Assembly (NCBI GenBank): GCA_029934195.1
Contig: JAOZMQ010000006.1
Coordinates: 1 to 24,393, forward strand
DNA length: 24,393 nt
Reading direction: 5' to 3'
From: Candidatus Cloacimonadota bacterium
GTDB lineage: Bacteria > Cloacimonadota > Cloacimonadia > Cloacimonadales > JAOZMQ01
The translations under genes were made by a program, and so were the position numbers. Under the pieces are notes generated by a model. It was not told the origin of the DNA. It saw only the letters and a list, made by a program, of their open reading frames with translations, and did no database searches. Shown in pieces: positions 15,174 to 24,346 of the stretch; within the stretch, counting starts at the first letter, position 1; the number at the start of each line of letters is the position of its first letter.

Positions 15174-16379
15174 ATGGAGGTTCTCTCTCCGGCAGGAAGC
15201 TTAGAAAAACTTAAATATGCTATAAATTATGGTGCTGATGCTATTTATACCAGTGGAAAACTCTTTGGTTTACGTGCAAAAGCATCAAATTTAACCGAAG
15301 ATGAATTAAAAGAAGCGGTTAATTTTTGTCATTCAAAAGACAAAAAGATTTATGTAACTTTGAATATTTTTGGACATAATAAAGATATAGATTTGCTTCC
15401 TCCTTTTATCAAGTTTTTGGATAAAATTCAAGTTGATGCTGTCATTGTTTCTGATCCGGGAATTTTTTCTTTAGTTAGAGAAATTGCTCCCAATCTTCCG
15501 ATTCATATCAGTACACAAGCAAATGTAGTTTCTTGGAAAGGAGCGGAATTTTGGTATAAACTTGGTGCTGAAAGAGTTATACTTGCAAGAGAATTATCAA
15601 TAAAGGAAATCAAAGAAATCCATAAAAAAGTTCCAAAATTACAATTGGAAATTTTTGTTCACGGAGCAATGTGTATATCTTATTCCGGAAGATGTTTGTT
15701 GAGTGCTTTCTTAAATAATCGAAGTGCCAATCAAGGGCTTTGCACTCAACCTTGTCGGTGGGAATATGCACTTGTTGAAAAAACTCGTCCCAATGAAGAG
15801 TTTGACATACAAGAAGATCAATATGGCTCATATATTATGAATTCCAAAGACCTATCTTTGCTGAATCGTTTACAAGAAATTCAGGAAGCAGGAGTCTGTA
15901 GCATCAAGATTGAGGGACGAATGAAAAGCCTTTATTATGTTGCAAATCTTAGCAGAATTTATAAAAAAGGATTAGAAAATATAAATTCAGGTAAAGCTAT
16001 TTCAGAAAAATTATTATCAGAATTAGATAAGATCAGTCACAGAGTTTATGCAGAAGGATTTTTTGATGGATTCGATTCTTCAAATACTCAAAATTATGAA
16101 TCATCTACCTACATTAGAACGCATCAATTTATTGGTGAAATTATTTCTACAAACGAGAAAAGTGTAACAATTAACATCAAGGCAAAATTTTCTTTGAATG
16201 ATACAATTGAATTTATTTTCCCGGAAATTGAAAAAGATTTCTTATGGAAAGTTGATAATATCCAAAATGAATTTGGACAGATGATCGAATTTACTAAACC
16301 AAATACTATTGCAATTGTGAATCTCCCTTTTTTAATTCCTGAAAATGGAATTGTTCGCATTGAAAAACATGCTGAATAA
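15174..16379 (+). CDS. trhP: U32-family protein, TrhP/YegQ-like (tRNA 5-hydroxyuridine synthesis)
   Basis: 401 residues. The N-terminal barrel begins EVLSPAGSLEKLKYAINYGA (2-21), and the U32 signature is FVHGAMCISYSGRCLLSAF (161-179). Four cysteines, C167, C174, C190 and C194, are spaced as in the Fe-S-binding U32 proteins TrhP, RlhA and UbiU/V. The length, without the large C-terminal extension of RlhA, is closest to TrhP, which makes 5-hydroxyuridine at tRNA position 34 using prephenate. The old name 'peptidase/collagenase' rests on homology alone. The ATG is 2 bases after the rho stop with no good ribosome site, suggesting translational coupling. RlhA-type or another U32 substrate is the alternative. 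Confidence 0.85.
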   Translation: MEVLSPAGSLEKLKYAINYGADAIYTSGKLFGLRAKASNLTEDELKEAVNFCHSKDKKIYVTLNIFGHNKDIDLLPPFIKFLDKIQVDAVIVSDPGIFSLVREIAPNLPIHISTQANVVSWKGAEFWYKLGAERVILARELSIKEIKEIHKKVPKLQLEIFVHGAMCISYSGRCLLSAFLNNRSANQGLCTQPCRWEYALVEKTRPNEEFDIQEDQYGSYIMNSKDLSLLNRLQEIQEAGVCSIKIEGRMKSLYYVANLSRIYKKGLENINSGKAISEKLLSELDKISHRVYAEGFFDGFDSSNTQNYESSTYIRTHQFIGEIISTNEKSVTINIKAKFSLNDTIEFIFPEIEKDFLWKVDNIQNEFGQMIEFTKPNTIAIVNLPFLIPENGIVRIEKHAE

Positions 16380-16381
16380 CA

Positions 16382-16402
16382 GGAAAGTAACCATCTTGGT
16401 TA
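16382..16402 (+). repeat. GTAACC hairpin repeat, copy 1
   Basis: A 21-base unit with hairpin TAACCA-TCT-TGGTTA, 3 bases after the U32 stop codon. The same 21 bases recur at 20303-20323 after mutS. Confidence 0.75.
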
Positions 16403-16428
16403 ATGAAATTGCATTAGATTCTTTGCTT

Positions 16429-16450
16429 GCTGGAAGCAGACGTTTCCAGC
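16429..16450 (+). repeat. hairpin GCTGGAA/TTCCAGC
   Basis: Perfect 7-bp stem (16429-16435 with 16444-16450) around an 8-base loop, closely following the GTAACC repeat. It may be part of the same intergenic repeat family or a transcript 3' structure; no T-tract follows. Confidence 0.55.
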
Positions 16451-16475
16451 TTGTCGATGTGATTACTTATGAAAA

Positions 16476-17645
16476 ATGAAAAAAAGAATAATGAAGAATA
16501 AACAAAAAGTAAAGATGAAACTTATCACTAAAAAGACAAAAGATTGTCTCTATTCTATATTTTGTGAAGTCTTTTTTCGTGGCTCAAAGTCTTTTTATCT
16601 TGGATTTTTAATCCTTTTATTCTCTGTTTCTATCTTATTTGCGAGAGATCAAACACTTGAAAAAGTTAGTCTTGCCTTCGGGAAAAGTGATTGGAATATG
16701 GTAAAGAAAATAATAAACAAAGTAGATGTTTCTAACTTATCCAAAAATGAGAAATCAGAGTATTATTTCTATCTTGGGAAAACTTCTATTGAGGGGGAAA
16801 AATGTGTTTCCAATTTAAAAAAATCTTTGGAATATAAATCTTCTTTCAATGATGTAGCAAGATTGGAAATTGCAAAAATGTTCTTTCTTGAAAGAGAGAA
16901 TGAGCAATCACTTTTTTATCTTTTGAAAATAAATTATAAGGATTTACCGGAAACAAAATTTTGGGAAGCTAAAAATTATCTTCAAAATAAGAAGTATGCC
17001 GAAAGTGTTAAATCTGCACAAAAATTCATTGAAATCGGAATAGAAACTTCTCTTGTTGAAGAAGCTTATCTTTGTATTTCAGAATCATTTATCAGACAAT
17101 CAATGTTTCTTAGGGCATTGAATACATTGCAATTTCTAAAAGATTCCAAATTTGCAAAAAACTATAAAGCAATAACTCTTTTTAAAATTGGATTTTGTTA
17201 TGAAAATTTAGAAGATTATAGTACAGCTGTTTCTTTTTATAGAAAATTAATGAGTGAGCATAGATATACTGAATATTATTATCAGGCTGAAACTCGCTTA
17301 TATTACATAAAAAGCAATTCTCTTGCAGATATTTCAATGAGTGATTTAAGTGTTAGTGGTAATGAGAAAATATCCACAACGGAAAGAGAAAAAACAAAAC
17401 AAAATACAAATGGTTTAAAATTCTATTTGCAAGCAGGGGCATTTGGTTCTAAAAGTAATGCAAAAAAATTAGTAAAGTCTTTTAAGAAAAAAGGATATTC
17501 TTCAATAATATTTCCAAAAATAAAAAATGAAAAAAATCTACAGATAGTAGCGGTCGGACCCTTTAATAACAAAAAAGATGCTCTCTCTGCTAAAAAGATA
17601 CTTCAAAAAGATAAGATTACAACTTATATAATTGAAAGAAAATGA
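16476..17645 (+). CDS. TPR-like repeat protein with C-terminal SPOR domain, membrane-anchored or exported
   Basis: 389 residues from the ATG at 16476; the start is uncertain, as no ribosome site is visible and ATGs at 16491 and 16515 are equally possible. An unusual basic N-terminal stretch of about 38 residues precedes one hydrophobic segment (about 40-56, FYLGFLILLFSVSILFA), an anchor or signal peptide. Residues about 60-285 are helical repeats, with TPR-like text around 225-265 (ITLFKIGFCYENLEDYSTAV then SFYRKLM). After a Ser/Thr/Lys linker (285-312), residues 313-389 are a SPOR domain (FYLQAGAFGSKSNAKKLVKS, then VAVGPFNNKKDALSAKKIL). SPOR domains bind glycan strands lacking stem peptides, at division septa. 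Expected place: periplasm. It sits between trhP and mutS; the exact function is unknown. Confidence 0.82.
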   Translation: MKKRIMKNKQKVKMKLITKKTKDCLYSIFCEVFFRGSKSFYLGFLILLFSVSILFARDQTLEKVSLAFGKSDWNMVKKIINKVDVSNLSKNEKSEYYFYLGKTSIEGEKCVSNLKKSLEYKSSFNDVARLEIAKMFFLERENEQSLFYLLKINYKDLPETKFWEAKNYLQNKKYAESVKSAQKFIEIGIETSLVEEAYLCISESFIRQSMFLRALNTLQFLKDSKFAKNYKAITLFKIGFCYENLEDYSTAVSFYRKLMSEHRYTEYYYQAETRLYYIKSNSLADISMSDLSVSGNEKISTTEREKTKQNTNGLKFYLQAGAFGSKSNAKKLVKSFKKKGYSSIIFPKIKNEKNLQIVAVGPFNNKKDALSAKKILQKDKITTYIIERK

Positions 17646-17653
17646 GATAATTA

Positions 17654-20293
17654 ATGGCAAAATCAGAAAAAAATAAACCTCAAATAACTCCGATGCTCAG
17701 ACAATTTCTTGATGTTAAAGAAAAACATCCGGACAAATTAGTCTTATTCCGTATGGGAGATTTTTACGAAACATTCTTCGATGATGCTGCTATTGCTTCA
17801 AAATATCTTGGAATTACCCTTACTGCGAGAAATAAAAAAAATGATAATCCAATACCACTTGCCGGATTTCCATATCACGCACTCGACACTTATCTTGACA
17901 AATTGGTAAAAAGTGGTCTCAAAGTTGTCATCTGCGAGCAAGTAGAAGATCCTAAAACAGCCAAAGGTCTTGTAAAAAGAGACATTGTAGAAATCATTAC
18001 TCCCGGTGCTATAATTGATGAAAATCTTATCGATAAATCTGATAACAATTTTTTGACAGCTGTTTTTAAAGATTCTAAACACAAGAAAATTGGAGTCGCA
18101 AGTATTGATATTTCAACCGGAGATTTTGTTTTTACTGAGATTTTATTCTCACAACTTCATGATGAAATTACAAGATTACATCCGGTCGAGATAATTACCA
18201 TTGATAAAGAACTCGAAGCAGCAATTGAAGGTCTAAAAATTGAATACCAACCGGTTTTATCATTTTATGAAAATCCTTTTTTTGATCCTCCGGAAGCTAA
18301 AAACATTCTTAAAAGACAATTTCAAACCACAAGTTTAGAAGGTTTTAGTGCTTCCTCAAAACCTGTAGGAGCAACTGCTGCCGGAATGGTTCTTTCATAT
18401 TTACAATCTCTAAAAAATGATAAATTTAAGCATGTCACATCTTTGAGATATTATTCACTTGATGATTATATGTTGATTGACGATACTACTCGAAGAAATT
18501 TGGAACTTGTACGTTCAATGCGGTTTAATACAAAATCCGGAACACTAATTTCTATTCTTGATAAAACTAAAACTCCGATGGGTTCAAGATTACTTCAGGA
18601 ATGGCTTCTACATCCTTTGCTAAATATTCCACAAATATCTCTTCGACTCGATGCAGTTGAAGAGATGAATTCTAAAATTCATTTCACCAATGACTTGCGA
18701 GATATTCTAAATAAAATTGGAGATTTAAGCAGAATTATCAGTAAAGTTGCCACATTGAGAATAAATCCGCGTGACATGATTGCACTTGTTTCGTATATTT
18801 CAACCGCTCCAATAATTTCTTCTTTATTAGAGAATTTTCAATCGGAAACACTGATAAAATTGAAAGAAAATATTGAGAATTATCAAGAAATTATTGATTT
18901 GATAAATACTGCAATTAGCGAAAATCCACCTGTTCAAATTACAGATGGAAACATTATCAAAGACGGATTCAATACAGAACTTGATGAATTACGCCAAATT
19001 AGTCGTGATGGAAAAGGCTGGATTGCAAGATTGGAAGCAAGTGAAAAACAAAAAACTGAGATTCCTTCTTTAAAAATTCGATATAATAAAGTCTTTGGTT
19101 ATTACATAGAAGTTACTAAAATTCATGTGGAAAAAATTCCTGATTATTATATTAGAAAACAAACTCTTGTAAATTGTGAAAGATATATTTCTCCAGAATT
19201 AAAGGAATATGAATCCAAAGTTCTTGGAGCTGAAGAAAGAATTAAAAATATAGAATATGAAATTTTTATACAATTGAGAAAACAGCTTTTTGAAAATGTT
19301 GAATTAATGAAAAAATATGTTGATGTTTTGTCACATATTGATGTTCTCGCCAATCTTGCTCATATTTCATATAACAACAATTATTGCCGTCCGGATTTTA
19401 ATAATAACAATATTTTGGAAATGGAAGATTGCCGACATCCGGTAATAGAAAAGCTTTTGGAGAATGAAGAATTTATTCCTAATAATGTCTATTTAGATCA
19501 GGATAAATATAAAATCGGGTTAATTACCGGACCGAATATGGCTGGGAAATCAACCTATCTCAGACAAGTTGGATTGATTACTATAATGGCTCAAATGGGA
19601 GGATTTGTTCCTTGTACAAAAGCTTCTTTACCAATTTTCGACAAAGTTTTTACACGGGTTGGAGCTTCGGATAATCTTGCTCAAGGTCAGAGTACTTTTT
19701 TGGTAGAAATGCTCGAAACCGCTAATATTCTCAATTCTGCAACTCCAAAATCTTTGATTTTACTTGATGAAATTGGAAGAGGGACCAGCACTTTTGACGG
19801 CTTGAGTCTGGCATGGTCGATTGTAGAATACATCCATAATAAGAAAAATATTCAATCCAAAACTTTATTTGCAACGCATTATCACGAACTTACAGAATTG
19901 GAAAATGTTCTTTCCGGTGTAAAAAATTACAATGTTGTGGTGAAGGAATTTAAGGATAAAATGATTTTCTTACGGAAAATTGAACGCGGAGGAGCTGACA
20001 AAAGTTACGGAATTCAAGTTGCCAGATTAGCTGGAATTCCTAATAAAGTTATCAGAAGAGCCAAACAGATTTTGGCAAACCTCGAAGAACATGAACTTAG
20101 TCCACAAGGATTGACAGCACAAGCAAAAAAACAGCTTATCACTAAAAGTCCACAAATGGATATTTTTGAAGTAATCTTTGAAAAAGATGAGCAGAAGGAT
20201 ATAATTCTTGATGAAATTAGAGATCTTGATTTAGAGAATACAACTCCAATTCAAGCTTTGCAACTACTTGCAGATTTGCAAAAAAAATTATAA
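17654..20293 (+). CDS. mutS: DNA mismatch repair protein MutS
   Basis: 879 residues, typical MutS1 length. The mismatch-reading F-x-E motif is present in GDFYETFFDDA (F38, E40). Later parts are the connector and lever domains, the clamp (about 450-560), Walker A GPNMAGKST (626-634), Walker B LILLDEIGRGTSTFDG (D705, E706), the ATHYHEL switch region and the terminal dimerising helices. The C-terminus ends TTPIQALQLLADLQKKL, common in MutS1. It recognises mismatches and loops and recruits MutL; mutL is not in this window. The ATG is 8 bases after the previous stop, with a weak GAGAT site. No key residue is missing. Confidence 0.98.
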   Translation: MAKSEKNKPQITPMLRQFLDVKEKHPDKLVLFRMGDFYETFFDDAAIASKYLGITLTARNKKNDNPIPLAGFPYHALDTYLDKLVKSGLKVVICEQVEDPKTAKGLVKRDIVEIITPGAIIDENLIDKSDNNFLTAVFKDSKHKKIGVASIDISTGDFVFTEILFSQLHDEITRLHPVEIITIDKELEAAIEGLKIEYQPVLSFYENPFFDPPEAKNILKRQFQTTSLEGFSASSKPVGATAAGMVLSYLQSLKNDKFKHVTSLRYYSLDDYMLIDDTTRRNLELVRSMRFNTKSGTLISILDKTKTPMGSRLLQEWLLHPLLNIPQISLRLDAVEEMNSKIHFTNDLRDILNKIGDLSRIISKVATLRINPRDMIALVSYISTAPIISSLLENFQSETLIKLKENIENYQEIIDLINTAISENPPVQITDGNIIKDGFNTELDELRQISRDGKGWIARLEASEKQKTEIPSLKIRYNKVFGYYIEVTKIHVEKIPDYYIRKQTLVNCERYISPELKEYESKVLGAEERIKNIEYEIFIQLRKQLFENVELMKKYVDVLSHIDVLANLAHISYNNNYCRPDFNNNNILEMEDCRHPVIEKLLENEEFIPNNVYLDQDKYKIGLITGPNMAGKSTYLRQVGLITIMAQMGGFVPCTKASLPIFDKVFTRVGASDNLAQGQSTFLVEMLETANILNSATPKSLILLDEIGRGTSTFDGLSLAWSIVEYIHNKKNIQSKTLFATHYHELTELENVLSGVKNYNVVVKEFKDKMIFLRKIERGGADKSYGIQVARLAGIPNKVIRRAKQILANLEEHELSPQGLTAQAKKQLITKSPQMDIFEVIFEKDEQKDIILDEIRDLDLENTTPIQALQLLADLQKKL

Positions 20294-20302
20294 TAATTAA
20301 TA

Positions 20303-20323
20303 GGAAAGTAACCATCTTGGTTA
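20303..20323 (+). repeat. GTAACC hairpin repeat, copy 2
   Basis: Identical over 21 bases to 16382-16402. Here the stem reaches 7 bp (GTAACCA-TCT-TGGTTAC, 20308-20324). It begins 10 bases after the mutS stop; 62 bases of A/T-rich leader separate it from the next ATG. Confidence 0.75.
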
Positions 20324-20386
20324 CAATCTTGCCAAAGTATGATTATTCAATAAAAAAAATTTTAAATAAAATTTAGGAGGAAATTT

Positions 20387-22804
20387 ATGGCAAAAAAGAA
20401 TCATAAACAAATCGATGTTATCACAAAAGAGAAGGGATTTTTTAGTGAATTATTTAATGGAAAATTTTCCAATTATTTTTTTATAGGATTGATAGTAATT
20501 ATTCTATCTTTATCCTTTTTCAAAATCTCCTTTCAAGGTTATGCACCTCAAGCGAGTGATACAATGCAATGGCGTGGAAGTGCAGAGCAAACAATGGATT
20601 ATAATAAAAATCATAAAGATCAAGCGTTATGGACAAACCGAATATTCTCCGGAATGCCTTCGTATTTGATTTCTTTTCCAGATAAATATCCGTTTATAGA
20701 AAGGATTAAAGTTCCAATTTCTAAAATTCTTGGTTGGCGAATTTATTCTCTAATTTTAGGAGGAATTGGACTTTTTTTCTATATGAGACATCTTGGTTTT
20801 GAACCCTCAATTGCATTTATTTCTGCGATGGGATTTGCATTATCTTGTCATTTTATGGGATTGATGCAAATCGGACATAATACAAAGTTTAGGGCAATAT
20901 TTTTTATTCCATGGATATTTTTTCTCCTCGATTATCTCTATAGAAAACGTAATTTAATTGGTTTAGGTGGACTTTCAATTTTCTTGATTTCTCAGCTTAG
21001 AGAAGGTCATTATCAGATTTCTTATTACACGTTTTTGCTTATTGGATTATACTGGATGTTTGCACTTTATTGGTCAATCAGAGATAAAGAAATTGCTAAA
21101 TTTTCTTTATTTACATTGATGCTTATTGTTGCAATTGCTATTTCAGCTCTTGCAGTTGCACAGCCATTGATGTCAATTCACGAATATGGAGAATATTCTA
21201 TTCGCGGTGGAAAAGGGGGTTTAGAAAAATCTTATAGTCAAAGCTGGTCTTTCCATCCTCTTGAGATTTTGTCCTTTATTGTACCAAAAGCATTTGGTGA
21301 AGTTTCACCACTTTATTGGGGTTGGATGCCTTTTACTCAAACTTCAATGTATATGGGAATTTTCATTTTATTACTCGCAATTACTGCTCTAATCTTTGTG
21401 CGAAATAGATACATTGCTTTTTTAACAACAGCTTCAGTTCTTACACTTCTATTTTCATTTGGTCGTCATTTTGATTCTTTGTCAGTGTTTTTGAGGAATT
21501 ATCTGCCATTCTTTAATAAGTTTAGAGTTCCGGCTACAATTCTTGTTTTATTGCAATTTATTATTGTAATTTTAGCAGGTTACGGGTTGAAATTCATTAT
21601 AAAAGCTTCTAAAAATCGAGATCAAAGACTTCAAAAATATTCAAAAATCGGAGTAATAATTTCTGTTGTAATGTTACTATTTTTCCTTTTTGGAAGTACT
21701 TCTTTTACCGGGAAAAATATGGTAAAAGATAATGAAGTATCTAAATACAAACCGGCACAATTGGACCAGCTTAAAGAAATGCGAGCAGAAGCTCTTGTTT
21801 TAGATGGAGTGAAAACTTCAATTTTTATCGGAATCTTTTTTCTTTTAACTTTAAGTATTAATAGTGGTAAATTAAATAAATTCTCGTATCTTTTCTTAAT
21901 TGCAACTCTTTCAATATTTGATTTAATGATTATAGATAAACCATTTACAGAGGATTTTGTTGAAAAAGAAGTACTTGAAAACTATCACAATAAAACTAAA
22001 ATGGATAGTTACCTTCTAAAAGATAAAGAGGAATTCAGAATTTATCCATTAGCTTCAGAATTCAGTAAAAATAAATGGTGTTTTTATCATCAATCTATTG
22101 GTGGTTATCATGCTGCAAAAATGGCTCGTTATCGTGATGTTTTGGATAATTGTCTAAATAAAGAAATTCAAAGTCAAGTTCCTATTAATTGGAATATTGT
22201 AAATATGCTCAATGTAAAGTATCTTATTTTCAATCAAAGACTTCCCCTACCTGAACTGGAGTTTGCTTATCATGATGATAAACAAAAAATGAATGCGTAT
22301 AAAAACATTAGCTATCTTCCACGAGCCTGGTTTGTAAAAGACAAAATTGTTCTTTCAGAAAAAAATGATATTCTCAAGAAACTTAATTCTAAAGACTTTA
22401 CCCCCAAATATTCTGTTATATTAGAAAATGATGTTCCGGAATTTTCATACCCTGATACAAATTCAGTAAAAGTAATCAATTCAGATGTTCATTACATCTC
22501 TTTTGAAGTTCAAAACAATAAAGATGGATTTCTTGTTGTAAGTGAGATATATTATCCTGCCGGTTGGAATGCTTATCTTGATGAGAAAAAAATCAAGATT
22601 AATCCTGCAAATTACATTTTGAGAGGAGTCAATATCCCAAAAGGAAAACATCTTCTTGAAATGAAATTTGAACCGGAAATTTATTCTTTAAGTGTTAAAT
22701 TGAGTTTAACTGGAATTCTCTTGTCTATTTTTATAACCATTCTTGGGATTTTTATTTACTATCGGAAAAATTATTCGGGAAAAACAGAAGATATTATTGA
22801 ATAA
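20387..22804 (+). CDS. YfhO-family polytopic membrane protein
   Basis: 805 residues with about 12-14 hydrophobic segments from residue 31 on. Extracytoplasmic text after the first helix, PQASDTMQWRGSAEQTMDYN then LWTNRIFSGMPSYLIS, is typical of Bacteroidota and FCB YfhO-like proteins. The large soluble part (about 530-775) ends with SEIYYPAGWNAYLDEKKIKI and the closing helix. The architecture resembles GT-C glycosyltransferases that use polyprenyl-linked sugars; Gram-positive YfhO takes part in teichoic acid glycosylation. In a Gram-negative cell the acceptor is unknown, so a function in envelope glycosylation is only inference. AGGAGG lies 7 bases before the ATG. Confidence 0.88.
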   Translation: MAKKNHKQIDVITKEKGFFSELFNGKFSNYFFIGLIVIILSLSFFKISFQGYAPQASDTMQWRGSAEQTMDYNKNHKDQALWTNRIFSGMPSYLISFPDKYPFIERIKVPISKILGWRIYSLILGGIGLFFYMRHLGFEPSIAFISAMGFALSCHFMGLMQIGHNTKFRAIFFIPWIFFLLDYLYRKRNLIGLGGLSIFLISQLREGHYQISYYTFLLIGLYWMFALYWSIRDKEIAKFSLFTLMLIVAIAISALAVAQPLMSIHEYGEYSIRGGKGGLEKSYSQSWSFHPLEILSFIVPKAFGEVSPLYWGWMPFTQTSMYMGIFILLLAITALIFVRNRYIAFLTTASVLTLLFSFGRHFDSLSVFLRNYLPFFNKFRVPATILVLLQFIIVILAGYGLKFIIKASKNRDQRLQKYSKIGVIISVVMLLFFLFGSTSFTGKNMVKDNEVSKYKPAQLDQLKEMRAEALVLDGVKTSIFIGIFFLLTLSINSGKLNKFSYLFLIATLSIFDLMIIDKPFTEDFVEKEVLENYHNKTKMDSYLLKDKEEFRIYPLASEFSKNKWCFYHQSIGGYHAAKMARYRDVLDNCLNKEIQSQVPINWNIVNMLNVKYLIFNQRLPLPELEFAYHDDKQKMNAYKNISYLPRAWFVKDKIVLSEKNDILKKLNSKDFTPKYSVILENDVPEFSYPDTNSVKVINSDVHYISFEVQNNKDGFLVVSEIYYPAGWNAYLDEKKIKINPANYILRGVNIPKGKHLLEMKFEPEIYSLSVKLSLTGILLSIFITILGIFIYYRKNYSGKTEDIIE

Positions 22805-22818
22805 AAAAAGGAACTATT

Positions 22819-23517
22819 ATGAGTGAAAATTTGAAACCTGGATTATATGTTGTTGCTACACATATTGGCAACGAAGATGATATTACCCTTAGAGCTTTGA
22901 AAGTTTTAAAAAATGTAGATTTTGTTATTTGTGAAGAAAGAAAAATAGGTAGCAGACTTTTGAGGTATTATGAAATTAAAAAACCGGTTGAATTACTAAA
23001 TGAACATAATGAAGCTGAAAATACTCAACCACTTCTCGAAAGGCTCCTTTATGATGGAGAATCGGCTGCAATAATTAGTGATGCCGGAACTCCTTTATTT
23101 GCAGATCCCGGCAATCAACTTGTTGATCTTTGCCATAAAAATGGAGTAAATGTTTATCCGGTTCCTGGACCTTCTTCAATTATGGCTGCCTTAATGGGAA
23201 GCGGAATTCCATTGAAACAATTTTTCTATTATGGATTTTTACCGGCAAACCGTCATGAAAGAATTGAAGCTTTACGAAAGTTTCGTATAAAAGGGGGAGT
23301 TGATACTGTTTTTCTGGAAACACCGTACAGACTCGCAAAACTCTTGAAAGATATGGCAAAAATGTTGGGAAATAATCGCCGTATTATTATCGCCTACAAA
23401 CTTACTCAACCGCAAGAAAAATTCTTTGTTGGAACTCTTGAAGAAGTAATGATAATGACAAAAGATTTACCAAAAGGAGAATTTGTGATTATTCTCAGAA
23501 AAAGTGGAATCAAGTAA
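22819..23517 (+). CDS. rsmI: RsmI-like (16S rRNA 2'-O-methyltransferase) tetrapyrrole methylase-fold protein
   Basis: 232 residues. The fold is shown by GLYVVATHIGNEDDITLRAL (8-27), AAIISDAGTPLFADPG and YPVPGPSSIMAALMGSGIP, with a SAM-binding PGPSS loop. RsmI methylates C1402 of 16S rRNA on the ribose. Compared with the usual sequence it differs: ATHIGNEDD for ATPIGNLxD, CEERKIGSRLL in place of AEDTRxTxxLL, and PLFADPG in place of PGISDPG. It also ends at the Rossmann-like domain, about 50 residues shorter than E. coli RsmI, without the C-terminal helical part. It could thus be a diverged paralog. AGGA precedes the ATG; the next gene is 3 bases away. Confidence 0.82.
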   Translation: MSENLKPGLYVVATHIGNEDDITLRALKVLKNVDFVICEERKIGSRLLRYYEIKKPVELLNEHNEAENTQPLLERLLYDGESAAIISDAGTPLFADPGNQLVDLCHKNGVNVYPVPGPSSIMAALMGSGIPLKQFFYYGFLPANRHERIEALRKFRIKGGVDTVFLETPYRLAKLLKDMAKMLGNNRRIIIAYKLTQPQEKFFVGTLEEVMIMTKDLPKGEFVIILRKSGIK

Positions 23518-23520
23518 ATA

Positions 23521-24330
23521 ATGGAACATTCTTCATTGAAGGAAAAAAAAGACTTTGAAATTATTCACTCCGGATTTTTTCCTGAAAAGAATATCAAAAT
23601 AGAGGTTAAATCCGGAACGAGAAAATATCCTTTAGAAATAGTTGAGAAAATAAATGCTTCTTGGATTTCGGCAAAAGAAAAAGATGCGTTTCTACTTTTT
23701 AATGGAATCTCTTATTCTTTATTATCCTCCGAAGTGAGTAATGATAATTTAAATTGTCAGATTCAAAAAACGGATTATAAAGCTTTTTTTGGAACAAATA
23801 TTTGCAATAGAAAATTTATTGATGATGAGAATCAATTGGCAAATTCTCTTGCTGTTTGTTCTGTTATTGAAACTTCAGATAATTTATTTCCTATTGGAAT
23901 GCGAAGCGAAAATGTTGCGGAAGCTCGTCATCAATGGCATACAATCGGTGGTAATATTGAAGAACTTCCCCCAAAAAAATCTCCTCCTTATTCATATATA
24001 AAGAAGGAACTTTTTGAAGAAGGAAACATTAGAGAAGATTATATTGAAGAATTGATTTGTACCGGTTTAGGAAGAAATCTTCACACAAATAAACCGGAAT
24101 TTCTTTTTTATTGTAAATTAAATATTGATTCAGAAACTCTAAAAAAAATCATTTATCAAGCTGAAGATTTCTCTGAACATACTCATTATGTTTATCTACA
24201 AAAAAATGAACTACCGGAATTCTTAGAAAAAAATGATATTGTTCCTATTGGAAGGGCAGTCTTTCATCAATACATAGAATTAATGAATAAAGCAAGTATC
24301 CTCCGAAATTTTAAAAATCACACAAGTTAA
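23521..24330 (+). CDS. NUDT22-like Nudix hydrolase (probable nucleoside-diphosphate sugar diphosphatase)
   Basis: 269 residues. An N-terminal domain ends in LLFNGISYSLLSSEV (58-72) and TDYKAFFGTN (84-93), which resembles the N-terminal text of animal NUDT22 (a Y-[RK]-x-F-x-GTN motif). Then come RSENVAEARHQWHTIGG (128-144) and the degenerate Nudix box GGNIEE with an insertion before KELFEEGNI (162-170). NUDT22 hydrolyses UDP-glucose and UDP-galactose to sugar 1-phosphate and UMP. That match is from memory of the family, not an alignment. The basic residue of the REUxEE helix is Lys and the EE-G spacing is one short, so activity must be tested. Start 3 bases after the rsmI-like stop without a clear ribosome site, suggesting coupling. 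Alternative: a Nudix-fold protein with other substrate. Confidence 0.68.
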   Translation: MEHSSLKEKKDFEIIHSGFFPEKNIKIEVKSGTRKYPLEIVEKINASWISAKEKDAFLLFNGISYSLLSSEVSNDNLNCQIQKTDYKAFFGTNICNRKFIDDENQLANSLAVCSVIETSDNLFPIGMRSENVAEARHQWHTIGGNIEELPPKKSPPYSYIKKELFEEGNIREDYIEELICTGLGRNLHTNKPEFLFYCKLNIDSETLKKIIYQAEDFSEHTHYVYLQKNELPEFLEKNDIVPIGRAVFHQYIELMNKASILRNFKNHTS

Positions 24331-24346
24331 CTTACAAAAGACAAAA

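Noticed and set aside
15174..16379. Secreted collagenase/peptidase function for the U32 protein
   Set aside because: No signal peptide; the four-cysteine pattern fits Fe-S U32 proteins acting on RNA or small molecules.
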